Shown: piece after piece, positions 23,185-31,604 of the stretch
Numbering within the stretch: position 1 is the first letter of the stretch
How the letters are laid out: each line of letters opens with the position of its first letter
Source: an uncultured Carboxylicivirga sp.
GTDB taxonomy: Bacteria > Bacteroidota > Bacteroidia > Bacteroidales > Marinilabiliaceae
Assembly: GCF_963674565.1 (NCBI RefSeq)
Contig: NZ_OY771430.1
Coordinates: 5,022,001 to 5,086,000 of the forward strand
Direction of reading: 5' to 3'
Length of the DNA: 64,000 nucleotides
Notes under the pieces: generated by a model
The model's input: only the letters and a program-made list of their open reading frames with translations
Told to the model about the DNA's origin: nothing
The model's database searches: none
Program-made: the position numbers and the translations under genes

Positions 23185-24012
23185 TTAATAATAACTATAA
23201 CTACATTGCAGGTTGTTGATCCTTTCTTTATTTACTGAGCATGGAAAATTCTCGGGTTTGAATGTGTCATTGTATTTTCGTGTAAAAGTTTGTTTGACCA
23301 GATGTTTGGTGCTTAAATAAACAAACGGATTGGTTTTGTCCTTTTTCTTCATTTCTGCTGTATTAGCATTCATAAAAACCAGTCCGGCATAAAGTCCGTT
23401 TTGCGGCACTACAATATTCATTTGTTTTACATCAAATGATATTTTATTGGAATAAGGTGCTATCTCAACTACCAGATTTTCGGTCATCAAAATTTCTTCC
23501 GGTTCATACTTGTAATTATAGGTGTAAAGCCTCAATCCGGCTATTCTTTTGGTGCGTGTTCTTTTGCAATAAAAAGTTAGGTTATTCAGGGTGCTTCCTT
23601 TGGGTACGGGAATAAAACTAACTATTTCCATGCCTTTGTAAGCACATACAGAGCAGGCAATTCTATCTTTGTCATCCTCCTTTTTAAGCGTCCTTTTTTG
23701 CGATGCCACCACCACTTCTTTAAGGGCAATATCGTTCTTTTGTAACTTTATATATAATGTGTCGGAGCAATCATCAATCTTAATTTGTTTTGATACATAT
23801 CCAATGCAACTTATAGAAAGGCTGTCTTTATTGCTTATCAATTCAAAGCAACCATCGGTGTTGGAGTAGCAGCCCTTATTGGTACCTATAACAGCAATAG
23901 TGGCATAGGAAATGGGTTGATTATTGGCATTGATAATTTTCCCTTTAATGCTTTGCTGTGCATCGATTACCACAGTATGTACCAATAGTATCAGAATGAT
24001 TAGGTATTTCAT
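23185..24012 (-). CDS. Exported protein with carboxypeptidase-regulatory-like domain
   Basis: A 275-residue protein with signal peptide (MKYLIILILLVHTVVIDAQQ). Residues about 20-105 form a CarboxypepD_reg-like beta-sandwich (SIKGKIINANNQPISYATIA, then LSISCIGYVSKQIKID and ALKEVVV), the plug-like domain common in TonB-dependent receptors and outer-membrane proteins of this phylum. The C-terminal 160 residues are unassigned and beta-rich; no TonB-dependent barrel follows. It is probably periplasmic or surface-exposed. It runs convergent to hisB and divergent from the gene at 24145. Confidence 0.8.
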   Translation of the reverse strand: MKYLIILILLVHTVVIDAQQSIKGKIINANNQPISYATIAVIGTNKGCYSNTDGCFELISNKDSLSISCIGYVSKQIKIDDCSDTLYIKLQKNDIALKEVVVASQKRTLKKEDDKDRIACSVCAYKGMEIVSFIPVPKGSTLNNLTFYCKRTRTKRIAGLRLYTYNYKYEPEEILMTENLVVEIAPYSNKISFDVKQMNIVVPQNGLYAGLVFMNANTAEMKKKDKTNPFVYLSTKHLVKQTFTRKYNDTFKPENFPCSVNKERINNLQCSYSYY

Positions 24013-24144
24013 TGAATGGGTTAGGTTTATTGATTAAGAGCATAAATATAGAATCATTATAGTAATTAATCTTTCACTTTAACGATTATCATTTCTTTCA
24101 CCCATTATTTTCATTTAATTTGCTTTGTAACGAATTCAGATATT

Positions 24145-27123
24145 ATGGATCCCAATAAACAACTGGAATTATCACAGATTTACAATCGTCGACGTACGGA
24201 TAAGGATATTTTTCAAGAATTAATGGCCTTTAAAGTTCGCGAAATACTTTTGGTAGCAAATCATTACGATGCGTATAGTATTGTTCGCGAAGGTCGTTTC
24301 TTTGATAAAATTGCTGGTGAATATTTGCAGCTGAACCTTTTTACGGCTCCCCGCATTACCTCTGCCACTAATGCCGATGAGGCAGTAGCTTTGATGAAAG
24401 ATCGTGAGTTTGAAATGGTGATTGTTATGGCAGGTCTGGATAAGCAAAAACCCCTCCAGATTACTCAAAGTATCAAAGAGGTAAAGCCTGCAGTGCCAAT
24501 TCTATTGTTGGTAAATAACAATGCCGACTTAAAGTTTTTCGACGAAGCCAGTGGTAATATCCATAATGTTGAACGTGTATTTGTATGGAATGGTGATTCG
24601 CGTGTTTTTCTGGCCATGATTAAATATGTGGAAGATAAACTTAACGTTGAGAAGGATGTGAACGTTGGTGATGTAAGAATAATTCTCCTGGTCGAAAACT
24701 CGCGAAGATATTACACCCGTTACCTTCCTTTATTGTACTCAATTATCATGAGACAAACGCAGGCAATTCTAGAGGAAGAAAGTTTAGGGCAGGTTTATCG
24801 GATGTTGAAAATGCGGGTACGACCTAAGATTTTGCTGGTTAGCAATTATGAGGACGCTGTTGAAATTGTTGACAGGTATACCGATAACCTTATTTGTGTA
24901 ATTTCTGATGTAAAGTATCAGCGTAATGGAGAAGATGATGAAAATGCAGGTGTAGAACTTATCAAATACGTTAAATCAAAAATTGTTATTCCTACGCTAT
25001 TGCAATCATCCGATCCTGCCAATGCCCTAAAAGCTGAGGCTGCAGGAGCTGAGTTTATTGATAAAAACTCAGATAGCCTTAGTCTCGATATCTATAATTT
25101 TATTCATCAGCGACTGGGTTTTGGGAATTTCGTTTTTACCAATAGCAGGGGAGTCAAAGTTGCTGAGGCTCATAATCTGAAAGAATTTGTTCAATGTCTG
25201 GGGGAAGTGCCGCCTGAGTCACTATTATACCATGCCCGTCGAAACGGAATATCTACATGGTTGATGGCACGTGGCGAAATTACCATTGCCAAGCGTTTGC
25301 GACCATATCGTATTGAAGATTTTGAAAGTTATACAAAGCTCCGACAGGCTATTCTGGATGTGTTTGAAGAGGCCCGACTTGAACGATTACGGGGTAGAGT
25401 GGTGCCTTTCGAAAAATCATTGGTCAATAGTCATAGCTACATTGTTCGCATTGGTGAAGGATCGTTTGGTGGTAAAGGACGTGGTATGGCTTTTTTAAGC
25501 AACTTTATTGAGAATATCGATTTTGATGATATTGTGAAGGATATAAATATTGATATACCATCAACCACAATCATCGGTGCCGAAGAATTTACCCGCTTCA
25601 TCGAAAAAAACAATCTGTACAACCAGGCTTTTGTTGAGCATCAGTATGATGATATTAAGCGTTTGTTTTTAAAATCGTCGTTGAGTGATGAGGTAAACGA
25701 AAAACTTTATCAATTAGTAGAACAGGTAACATGTCCGTTGGCAATTCGTTCGTCGGGATTGTTTGAAGATAGTTTACTGCAACCTTTTGCTGGTGTTTAT
25801 GCCACATTTATGATACCCAATAACAGTTCGGATATTAAGGTTCGGTTTAAGCAACTATGTACGGCTGTGAAACTGGTTTATGCTTCCATGTTCAGCGATC
25901 CGGCAAGGGCATATTTCGATGCGGTTAATTATAAGATTGAAGAGGAAAAAATGGCCGTTATCATTCAACAGGTGGTAGGTGGACGAGTAGGTAATCGATT
26001 CTATCCTCATATAAGTGGAGTGGCTCAGTCATATAATTATTATCCATTCTCGTATATGAAACCTGAGGATGGCTTTGCAGTTCTGGGAGTTGGATTGGGT
26101 AAATATGTTGTAGGTGGCGAAAAAGCTTATCGTTTCTGTCCTAAATATCCAAAGCTTGAACTGAATTCAATAAAGGATCAGATAAAGGATTCACAATCTC
26201 ATTTTTATGCTCTTAATCTTGATAGTGACGATTTAAGGTTGGATAAAGGAGGTGAGGATGCATCTATTCTAAAGTTAAGCATTAAAGAGGCCGAAGAAGA
26301 CGGTAACCTAAGGCATTGTGCGATGGTTTATGATATGAATTATGATCGGTTGGTAAATGATTTTAAGAAACGTGGTCCCAGAGTTGTCAATTTTTCTAAT
26401 ATTTTAAAGTACGATTACATTCCGTTGGCAAAGACGCTTGACATGCTTCTACGATTCTTTAAAGAAGCCATGGGAGCACCGGTTGAAATTGAGTTTGCAG
26501 TCGATCTCGATGCCGGTCGTCGAAATCTTCCAACTTTATATCTATTGCAGATTAAGCCATTGATCAGAATTGAAAATAATGCTGATATAAATTTTGATGA
26601 GGTGGCCTCAGATAGGCTTCTGCTACAATCGAATAAAGGTATGGGTAACGGTAGGATAGAGCATATTCAGGATGTTGTTTTTATGAATGTGGATGTTTTC
26701 GATCGAACCAAAACCGAAGAGATGGGTAAAGAAATTGCAGAAATCAATCATTATTTCGAACAAGAAGGTCGGGAATATGTGTTGGTTGGACCGGGAAGAT
26801 GGGGAACACGTGATCGGTTTACCGGAATACCCGTTTATTGGTCACAAATATCACTTGCCCGGGTAATTGTTGAGATGGGTTTACCCGATTTTCCGCTGGA
26901 TGCTTCGCTGGGGTCACACTTTTTTCATAATGTTACTTCTATGAATGTGGGATATTTTAGTATTCATCATCACGGATCCGATGAATTTGTAAATATGGAT
27001 GTGCTTAAAAAGCAAACCCTCATTAAAGAAACTAAATATTTCAGGCATGTTCGCTTCGAAAAGAACCTTACTATTCTAATGGATGGAAAGAAGCAGAAGG
27101 CAGCAATAGTGTGGGAAGAATAA
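24145..27123 (+). CDS. Receiver-like / PPDK N-terminal (ATP-grasp) domain protein
   Basis: A 992-residue cytoplasmic protein. The N-terminal third holds two response-regulator-like folds (about 30-165, EILLVANHYDAYSIVREGRF; and about 178-330, ILLVENSRRYYTRYLP with LICVISDVKYQ). Next comes a short domain ending IAKRLRPYRIEDFESY, and from about 430 a pyruvate-phosphate-dikinase N-terminal ATP-grasp domain (GKGRGMAFLSN, CPLAIRSSGLFEDSLLQPFAGVYATF in two parts, LLQIKPLI). The phosphohistidine swivel and PEP/pyruvate barrel of PPDK or PEP synthase are absent, so it cannot be either enzyme by itself. Its role is unknown. Confidence 0.85.
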   Translation: MDPNKQLELSQIYNRRRTDKDIFQELMAFKVREILLVANHYDAYSIVREGRFFDKIAGEYLQLNLFTAPRITSATNADEAVALMKDREFEMVIVMAGLDKQKPLQITQSIKEVKPAVPILLLVNNNADLKFFDEASGNIHNVERVFVWNGDSRVFLAMIKYVEDKLNVEKDVNVGDVRIILLVENSRRYYTRYLPLLYSIIMRQTQAILEEESLGQVYRMLKMRVRPKILLVSNYEDAVEIVDRYTDNLICVISDVKYQRNGEDDENAGVELIKYVKSKIVIPTLLQSSDPANALKAEAAGAEFIDKNSDSLSLDIYNFIHQRLGFGNFVFTNSRGVKVAEAHNLKEFVQCLGEVPPESLLYHARRNGISTWLMARGEITIAKRLRPYRIEDFESYTKLRQAILDVFEEARLERLRGRVVPFEKSLVNSHSYIVRIGEGSFGGKGRGMAFLSNFIENIDFDDIVKDINIDIPSTTIIGAEEFTRFIEKNNLYNQAFVEHQYDDIKRLFLKSSLSDEVNEKLYQLVEQVTCPLAIRSSGLFEDSLLQPFAGVYATFMIPNNSSDIKVRFKQLCTAVKLVYASMFSDPARAYFDAVNYKIEEEKMAVIIQQVVGGRVGNRFYPHISGVAQSYNYYPFSYMKPEDGFAVLGVGLGKYVVGGEKAYRFCPKYPKLELNSIKDQIKDSQSHFYALNLDSDDLRLDKGGEDASILKLSIKEAEEDGNLRHCAMVYDMNYDRLVNDFKKRGPRVVNFSNILKYDYIPLAKTLDMLLRFFKEAMGAPVEIEFAVDLDAGRRNLPTLYLLQIKPLIRIENNADINFDEVASDRLLLQSNKGMGNGRIEHIQDVVFMNVDVFDRTKTEEMGKEIAEINHYFEQEGREYVLVGPGRWGTRDRFTGIPVYWSQISLARVIVEMGLPDFPLDASLGSHFFHNVTSMNVGYFSIHHHGSDEFVNMDVLKKQTLIKETKYFRHVRFEKNLTILMDGKKQKAAIVWEE

Positions 27124-27246
27124 ATAATTTTGAAATTCCTGAAAATACATTAGAAGAAAAAAAGATAGCTAAATCTTGAAAATATCATAAGCTCTTTCTA
27201 AATTGATTGGAAGTCAGAAAAATAATCAGTTATAAATTGAAAGAGA

Positions 27247-29136
27247 ATGATGGATCCAAAAAATTTTTATTACCCGTCGCAAGAGGTAGTGGATTATGCT
27301 ACCGTTAAATCGTATGACGATTTATATCAGTCATCTATAGAAAATCGCGAACAATTCTGGGAAGATGAGGCTCGTCAATTGGAATGGCATAAGCCTTGGG
27401 ATAAAGTGCTTGATAATTCCAATCATCCTTTTTATAAATGGTTTGTGGGTGGCAAAACAAATATTGTTCACAATGCCATTGATCGCCATTTAAAAACAGC
27501 CAATAAAAATAAGTTGGCTCTTATCTGGGAAGGTGAGCCGGGTGATGTTCGCACATTCTCCTATCATGCCCTCAATCGTGAAGTTTGTGAGTTTGCGAAT
27601 ATCTTAAAAGCTATGGGTGTTCGCAAAGGTGATATCGTAACAATTTACATGCCTCAGATACCCGAACAGGTTATTGCCATGCTGGCTTGTGCTAAAATAG
27701 GGGCAGCGCATTCTGTTGTGTATGGTGGTTTTAGTCACGAAGCGTTGGCTGAGCGCATCAATGCTGCCAAAAGTCGTGTTGTTATAACAGCTGATGGTGG
27801 TTTTCGCAGAGGTAAGCCAACTCAGCTAAAAGCTATTGTGAATAAAGCCATGGAAATGTCGCCAACAATGGAAGTTTGTATTACCGTAAAAAGAACCGGT
27901 GAAGAAGTGTACATGGAAAATGATCGTGATTACTGGTATCACGATCTAAAATCATTACCAATCTCAGGTCATAAATGTTCAACTGAAGAGATGGACGCTG
28001 AAGATATGCTCTTCTTGCTGTATACCTCCGGATCAACAGGTAAGCCCAAGGGTTTGGTTCATACGCATGGTGGTTACAGTGTTTATACTTCTGCTACCCA
28101 TCGAATGGTTTTTGATATAAAGCCAGAGGACAGATGGTGGTGTGCTGCTGATCCGGGTTGGATAACCGGGCATAGTTATATGGTTTACGGACCTTTGATT
28201 AACGGATCGACTATTTTTATGTACGAAGGAGCTCCTAATCATCCTTATCCAGACCGATGGTGGCGAATGATTGATAAATATGGCATTACTATCTTATATA
28301 CTTCTCCAACAGCTATTCGAGGCTTGATGCGTTTTGGTGAATCTTGGGTGAAACGTCATGATATCAGTTCACTCCGCTTGCTGGGTTCTGTGGGTGAGCC
28401 TATTAATCCTGAGGCATGGCGGTGGTATCACGAAACGATTGGAGAAGGAAAATGTCCTATCATGGATACATGGTGGCAAACCGAAACAGGTGGTTTTGTC
28501 ATAACCCCATTACCGGTTACTCCATTAAAACCCGGCTCTGCTACCCGTCCTTTCTTTGGTCATGAAGTGGGGATAGTAGATGAACATGGAAATGATGTGG
28601 CTGCCAATGAAGTGGGTGCGCTGGTGATTAAAAATCCATGGCCGGGTATGGCCCGAACCATCATGGATGATGATGCTCGTTATTATGAAACGTACTGGAA
28701 AAAGTTTGAAGATAAAAAGTATTATCATGCAGGTGATTCAGCTAAGAAAGATGAAGATGGCTACTACTGGATTATAGGCCGGAGTGATGATGTAATTAAA
28801 GTGAGTGGTTATCGATTGGGAACAGCCGAAATTGAGAGTGCTGTTGTAAGTCATCCGGCAGTAGCGGAGGCTGCGGCCATTGCTTTACCTCACGAACTTA
28901 AGGGAAATAGTATTCATGTATATGCCATTCTTCGTGAAGGAAGGGAGCCGGGTAAGGAGTTGGAAAGGGAAATATTAGATCATGTTGCTAAGGCTATGGG
29001 GCCCATTGCTAAACCGGAAGAAGTAATTTTTGCAGATAGTTTACCTAAAACACGAAGTGGAAAGATTATGCGACGGGTTTTAAAAGCACGGGCATTAGGT
29101 GAAGATGAAGGTGATTTAAGTACGTTGGATGATTGA
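27247..29136 (+). CDS. acs: Acetyl-CoA synthetase (acetate--CoA ligase)
   Basis: Activates acetate to acetyl-CoA through acetyl-AMP. The 629 residues show the ATP loop LLYTSGSTGKPKGLVHTHGG, the adenylate motif DTWWQTETGGFVITP, the hinge YYWIIGRSDDVIKVSGYRLG and the C-terminal PKTRSGKIMRR with K606, the lysine that is reversibly acetylated in this family. Propionate use is possible. The start offers ATG at 27247 and again at 27250. A bidirectional terminator at 29147-29180 separates it from fabD. Confidence 0.94.
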   Translation: MMDPKNFYYPSQEVVDYATVKSYDDLYQSSIENREQFWEDEARQLEWHKPWDKVLDNSNHPFYKWFVGGKTNIVHNAIDRHLKTANKNKLALIWEGEPGDVRTFSYHALNREVCEFANILKAMGVRKGDIVTIYMPQIPEQVIAMLACAKIGAAHSVVYGGFSHEALAERINAAKSRVVITADGGFRRGKPTQLKAIVNKAMEMSPTMEVCITVKRTGEEVYMENDRDYWYHDLKSLPISGHKCSTEEMDAEDMLFLLYTSGSTGKPKGLVHTHGGYSVYTSATHRMVFDIKPEDRWWCAADPGWITGHSYMVYGPLINGSTIFMYEGAPNHPYPDRWWRMIDKYGITILYTSPTAIRGLMRFGESWVKRHDISSLRLLGSVGEPINPEAWRWYHETIGEGKCPIMDTWWQTETGGFVITPLPVTPLKPGSATRPFFGHEVGIVDEHGNDVAANEVGALVIKNPWPGMARTIMDDDARYYETYWKKFEDKKYYHAGDSAKKDEDGYYWIIGRSDDVIKVSGYRLGTAEIESAVVSHPAVAEAAAIALPHELKGNSIHVYAILREGREPGKELEREILDHVAKAMGPIAKPEEVIFADSLPKTRSGKIMRRVLKARALGEDEGDLSTLDD

Positions 29137-29146
29137 CAAAACAAAA

Positions 29147-29180
29147 AAAGGCAAAAGTACCATCAATTACTTTTGCCTTT
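29147..29180. terminator. Bidirectional terminator between acs and fabD
   Basis: Perfect 13-bp stem AAAGGCAAAAGTA (29147-29159) / TACTTTTGCCTTT (29168-29180) with an 8-base loop and A/T tracts on both sides. Confidence 0.92.
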
Positions 29181-29206
29181 AAGTTTTATACTTTTTTCTT
29201 GTTTCC

Positions 29207-30097
29207 TTATCCTTGGTAAGTGCTGTAACCAGTAGTCTCCATTTGGCGGTCAACTTTTTTAACCAATCCTTGAAGCACTTTACCCGGACCAACTTCTGTA
29301 AAAGAAGAAACTCCATCAGCAATCATGTTCTGAACAGTTTGAGTCCATTTAACCGGAGCCGTTAACTGGGCAACCAGGTTTTCTTTAATGACTGCAGGGT
29401 CAGTAACAGCCTGTGCATTTACATTTTGGTAAACAGGACAAACAGGGGCGTTGAATTCTGTTGCTTCAATAGCAGCAGCTAATTCAGTTCGGGCTGGTTC
29501 CATTAATGGAGAGTGAAATGCTCCTCCAACTGGTAGCTTTAAGGCACGTTTTGCTCCTTTTTCGGTTAAAAGTTCACATGCTTTATCAACACCTGCAATT
29601 GAACCAGAAATAACCAACTGTCCTGGACAGTTGTAGTTTGCTGCTACAACCACATCTTCGATGCTATCGCAAACTTCTTCCACCACTGTGTCTTCCAATC
29701 CCACGATGGCTGCCATTGTTGATGGTTCTGCTTCGCAGGCTTTTTGCATTGCCATTGCACGTTGCGAAACTAATTTTAATCCGTCTTCGAAATTCATTGC
29801 TCCAGCTGCAACCAATGCCGAAAATTCACCTAATGAATGACCGGCAGTCATTTCAGGTTTAAATGTTTCGCCAAGTGTTTTAGCCAATATTACAGAATGT
29901 AAAAAGATTGCAGGTTGAGTAACCTTGGTTTGTTTCAGATCTTCGTCAGTACCTTCAAACATCAGGTCGGTAATACGAAATCCTAAAATGTCGTTTGCCT
30001 TTTCGAATAATTCTTTGGCTTCAGGAGAGTTATCATATAAATCTTTTCCCATCCCAACATATTGGGCTCCCTGGCCTGGAAATACAAATGCTTTCAT
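29207..30097 (-). CDS. fabD: Malonyl-CoA:ACP transacylase
   Basis: Loads malonyl groups onto acyl carrier protein for fatty-acid synthesis. The 296-residue protein has the opening FPGQGAQYVGMG, nucleophile S88 in AGHSLGEFSAL, the substrate-clamping Arg in SQRAMAM (R113) and catalytic H195 in GGAFHSPLM, followed by YQNVNAQ and the C-terminal TEVGPGKVLQGLVKK. No other fab genes are adjacent. It is transcribed away from the ribosomal block. Confidence 0.95.
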   Translation of the reverse strand: MKAFVFPGQGAQYVGMGKDLYDNSPEAKELFEKANDILGFRITDLMFEGTDEDLKQTKVTQPAIFLHSVILAKTLGETFKPEMTAGHSLGEFSALVAAGAMNFEDGLKLVSQRAMAMQKACEAEPSTMAAIVGLEDTVVEEVCDSIEDVVVAANYNCPGQLVISGSIAGVDKACELLTEKGAKRALKLPVGGAFHSPLMEPARTELAAAIEATEFNAPVCPVYQNVNAQAVTDPAVIKENLVAQLTAPVKWTQTVQNMIADGVSSFTEVGPGKVLQGLVKKVDRQMETTGYSTYQG

Positions 30098-30605
30098 GCG
30101 TTTTGATTTTGATTATTACTGCAGCCAAGCATTAGACACCTTTGCCATCCTTATGTCAAAGGTTCTTGACTATTAGCATATTCACTCATTTTATCAGCGT
30201 GCAAAGGTAAGTCAAATATTTTCAAAGGATGAAACGAAAAACTGAAAAAGTTAAAAATGTCGATTTCTCAACACGTATTTTTAGGGTTGACAACGATTCG
30301 TGTTTATTGTATTCTGTATTAATGGAAAGCGATAATAAGTGGCCAGAAAGACCTAAAACAAGGTTTTCAGGATTGTTAAAAAATCTAACAAATTGTTTTT
30401 TAGGTAGAAATTCACTGTTGTAATGAAAAAAAATAGATCGTGAGATGCACTTTTTTAATTGAAAATTAGTACTTTTGCAGCGCTTTTTTGTCTAAAATTG
30501 TCAAAAGGGTTGAAAATCAGTGGGATTTTAAAGGGGATAGTACACCTTTTGAGATCCATTTTTAAGTACAAAAAAGATTGTTTAATACAATATATTTTAA
30601 TTTTT
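30098..30605. other. Divergent region between fabD and rpsL
   Basis: This 508-base gap contains promoters for fabD (minus) and the ribosomal operon (plus) and the rpsL leader. A 64-codon frame at 30229-30423 shows no family resemblance and is judged spurious. In the leader, TCAAAAGG (30501-30508) and CCTTTTGA (30545-30552) are perfectly inverted and could form a stem enclosing 36 bases, a candidate site for ribosomal-protein feedback. Confidence 0.55.
30470..30477 (+). promoter_or_regulatory. rpsL: -7 box of the ribosomal operon promoter
   Basis: TACTTTTG followed by CAGC matches the Bacteroidota consensus TAnnTTTG and the form commonly seen before ribosomal genes. No canonical TTTG is present at -33. 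The transcript would carry a leader of about 120 bases before rpsL. Confidence 0.65.
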
Positions 30606-30989
30606 ATGCCAACAATTCATCAGTTAGTTAGAAAAGGACGAAACAAGCAGGTGGAAAAAAGTAAATCACGTGCTTTGGATGCATGTCCTCAAAGACGAGG
30701 CGTGTGTGTGAGGGTGTATACCACTACACCAAAAAAACCTAACTCAGCAATGAGAAAGGTAGCAAGGGTTCGTTTAACCAACGGAAAAGAAGTGAACGCT
30801 TACATTCCGGGAGAAGGACACAACTTACAGGAACACAGTATTGTACTTGTTCGTGGAGGTAGGGTAAAAGACCTTCCAGGTGTACGTTATCACTTGGTTC
30901 GTGGTGCTTTAGATGCATCTGGAGTTGACGGTCGTACGCAGCGCCGTTCTAAGTATGGTACTAAACGACCAAAAGCTGCTAAGAAGTAA
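30606..30989 (+). CDS. rpsL: 30S ribosomal protein S12
   Basis: Decoding-centre protein of 127 residues. The ATG at 30606 (MPTIHQLVRKGRNKQ) is chosen; the same frame is open further upstream but that part is leader. The two streptomycin loops are wild-type in form: TTTPKKPNSAMRKVARVRL and RGGRVKDLPGVRYHLVRG. It opens the str part of the block and is followed by rpsG after 110 bases. Confidence 0.97.
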   Translation: MPTIHQLVRKGRNKQVEKSKSRALDACPQRRGVCVRVYTTTPKKPNSAMRKVARVRLTNGKEVNAYIPGEGHNLQEHSIVLVRGGRVKDLPGVRYHLVRGALDASGVDGRTQRRSKYGTKRPKAAKK

Positions 30990-31099
30990 TAATTGTGTAG
31001 TGAGTTGTTTGCTTGGTTAAAGATGCCGGTTGAGTAAATGTTAATCATTGAAGACTAGGAACAACAGCCAAGGGATAACAAAGTAAACAAAGAGAAAAG

Positions 31100-31576
31100 A
31101 TGAGAAAAAGTAAACCAAAGAAGCGGATCATTTTACCAGATCCAAGATTTAACGACACTCAGGTAACTCAGTTTGTGAACAACCTGATGTTGGATGGTAA
31201 AAAATCTATCGCATTCAAGATTTTCTACGAAGCGATGGATAAAGTAAACGAAAAAGCTGAGAAAGAAGGTAAGCCAGTTTTGGAATTCTTCAAAAAAGCA
31301 TTAGAAAATATTACTCCTGCAGTGGAGGTTAAAAGCCGTCGTGTTGGTGGAGCTACATTCCAGGTTCCAACGGAAATTCGTCCTGCCCGTAAGATGTCCA
31401 TCAGCATGAAGAACTTGATTTTATTCGCTCGCAAGCGTAGCGGTAAATCAATGGCTGAGAAATTAGCTGCTGAAATTGTTGCTGCATATAATATGGAAGG
31501 CGCAGCCTTCAAGAAGAAAGAAGACATGCATAAAATGGCGGAAGCTAACCGTGCTTTTGCTCACTTTAGATTTTAA
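31100..31576 (+). CDS. rpsG: 30S ribosomal protein S7
   Basis: A 158-residue primary binder of the 3' major domain of 16S rRNA that contacts the E-site tRNA. MRKSKPKKRIILPDPRF, LMLDGKKSIAFKIFYEAMD, the beta-arm segment EVKSRRVGGATFQVP and the late AEIVAAYNMEGAAFKKKED are family standard. S7 autoregulates the str operon in E. coli; the 110-base rpsL-rpsG gap would leave room for such a site, but I see no clear structure there. Confidence 0.97.
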   Translation: MRKSKPKKRIILPDPRFNDTQVTQFVNNLMLDGKKSIAFKIFYEAMDKVNEKAEKEGKPVLEFFKKALENITPAVEVKSRRVGGATFQVPTEIRPARKMSISMKNLILFARKRSGKSMAEKLAAEIVAAYNMEGAAFKKKEDMHKMAEANRAFAHFRF

Positions 31577-31604
31577 TCATTAATTTTTTAAGGATTTAAT
31601 TGTC

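Noticed and set aside
30229..30423. 64-codon plus-strand frame between fabD and rpsL
   Set aside because: No ribosome site, no family resemblance, and it lies in a divergent promoter region with AT-rich composition.
30459..30605. Upstream extension of rpsL by 49 codons
   Set aside because: S12 has a fixed N-terminus beginning MPTIHQL; the extension covers the promoter and leader.
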